From: QHBQ01 sp038230695
GTDB taxonomy: Bacteria; Chloroflexota; Chloroflexia; QHBQ01
Direction of reading: 5' to 3'
NCBI GenBank assembly: GCA_038230695.1
Contig: JBBRMT010000125.1
Location: 1 to 13,497 of the forward strand
Length of the DNA stretch: 13,497 nucleotides
The notes under the pieces are model-generated. The model had not been told where the DNA came from, searched no databases, and saw only the letters and a list, made by a program, of their open reading frames with translations. The position numbers and the translations under genes were made by a program. Shown one piece after another: positions 12,883 to 13,497 of this stretch. Numbering within the stretch: the first letter of the stretch is position 1; every line of letters begins with the position of its first letter.

Positions 12883-13497
12883 CTAGTCTCCGGGCTTCAG
12901 TGAGGCTACTACAACAACGGTGCCGTGCATACTTGTGTGGATGTTGCAGTGGTAGGGAACACTTCCCAACGTGGTGAAGGTGTGCGAGTACGTCCCACCG
13001 GCAACCACATTGCCTGAGTTGAAGGAGTTGTCATCAGCGGTGACGGTGTGGGTGACGTTATCGTTGTTCGTCCACATTATGGTGGTGCCAACTGTCACTG
13101 TGATTGTCTGTGGGTTGAAAGCGAAGCCAGAAATGCTCACGTTCGCCATCCCCGGCGTGCTGGTCGCGGTTGCCATTGGCGTGTTAGTCGCTGGCACCGA
13201 AGTGCTAGTGGCTGGCACTGGCGTAGCGGTGCTTGAGGAGCCAGGGCGGTTGATGATGCCGGTGTAGACGATCTGAGCCATCTCATCGCGGCGGATGTTG
13301 GCGTTGGGTAGGTAGAGACGACCGGTGTAGCCGTGAACGATGCCGTTGTGGTAGGCAGTCTCGATGCTGACGTAGAAGACGTTGGTGGGGGGTACGTCAA
13401 CGAAGTCCTGCGTGCCGCCGACAGGGGTAATCAGGGTGTAGCCGCCCGCATTGACGACCAGCTTGGTGAGTTGGCCGCGAGTGATGGGCAGGTTGGG
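12883..13497 (-). CDS. SLH-domain surface protein with C-terminal cupredoxin (5' end cut by window)
   Basis: The frame is open to the window edge, so the ATG at 13281 is internal. The visible 204 residues start with the end of one S-layer homology repeat ('ITRGQLTKLVV'), then a full one ('FVDVPPTNVFYVSIETAYHNG' area, 'VHGYTGRLYLPNANIRRDEMAQIVY'). A Thr/Pro/Ser/Ala-rich linker (about 85-116) leads to a plastocyanin-like domain with probable copper ligands His150, Cys184, His187 and Met190 ('THTV' and 'YHCNIHTSMHG'). SLH repeats bind wall polymers, so this should hold a blue-copper domain at the cell surface, perhaps for electron transfer or copper binding. The gene's start and signal peptide lie outside the window. 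Copper binding inferred from ligands; partner unknown. Confidence 0.9.
   Translation of the reverse strand, partial: PNLPITRGQLTKLVVNAGGYTLITPVGGTQDFVDVPPTNVFYVSIETAYHNGIVHGYTGRLYLPNANIRRDEMAQIVYTGIINRPGSSSTATPVPATSTSVPATNTPMATATSTPGMANVSISGFAFNPQTITVTVGTTIMWTNNDNVTHTVTADDNSFNSGNVVAGGTYSHTFTTLGSVPYHCNIHTSMHGTVVVVASLKPGD

Overview
The window reads like a piece of a Chloroflexota (green non-sulfur lineage) chromosome. This is an inference from several marks seen together: surface proteins with S-layer homology (SLH) modules and 'HGGLALFGYP' repeats, a thiolase/DUF35 gene pair, high G+C, and many short palindromic and heptamer repeats scattered between and inside genes. No tRNA, rRNA, transposase, integrase or CRISPR array was seen. 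Genes are cut by both window ends.

Left part (1-4050). The 3' end of a DUF2867 gene runs into, and overlaps by 12 bases, a convergent gamma-glutamyltransferase gene. That gene is the last of a leftward, tightly coupled run: AAA ATPase (2760-3989), DUF4276 TOPRIM-like protein (2101-2763, four-base ATGA overlap), gamma-glutamyltransferase (two bases further on). The ATPase and most of the DUF4276 gene are clearly poorer in G+C (about 40-43% in hand-counted 60-base blocks) than their neighbours (60-68%). They look like a transferred two-gene module of the kind used in phage defence, and are the best candidate for a little-described system here.

Middle part (4050-6470). A compact back-to-back promoter pair separates that operon from a rightward thiolase-fold gene plus a Zn-ribbon/OB-fold (DUF35) gene. 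The thiolase-like protein lacks both catalytic cysteines of a normal thiolase, so its chemistry may be aldol-type rather than thiolytic. A small glycine-zipper membrane protein and a clear intrinsic terminator follow.

Right part (6470-13497). Next come a short lipoprotein gene with a TTG start; an unrecognised 541-residue protein whose start codon sits where transcription should begin (leaderless); an RluD-type pseudouridine synthase flanked on both sides by arrays of a seven-base repeat; a repeat-filled intergenic stretch; a secreted protein with two FGYP repeats and a DUF5107 domain; a convergent peroxiredoxin (Bcp/PrxQ) and hotdog thioesterase pair; and the 3' part of an SLH-cupredoxin surface protein. 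Four copies of a short palindromic repeat family lie in this part. One lies inside the 541-residue protein gene, and another forms the 3' end of the DUF5107 protein gene.
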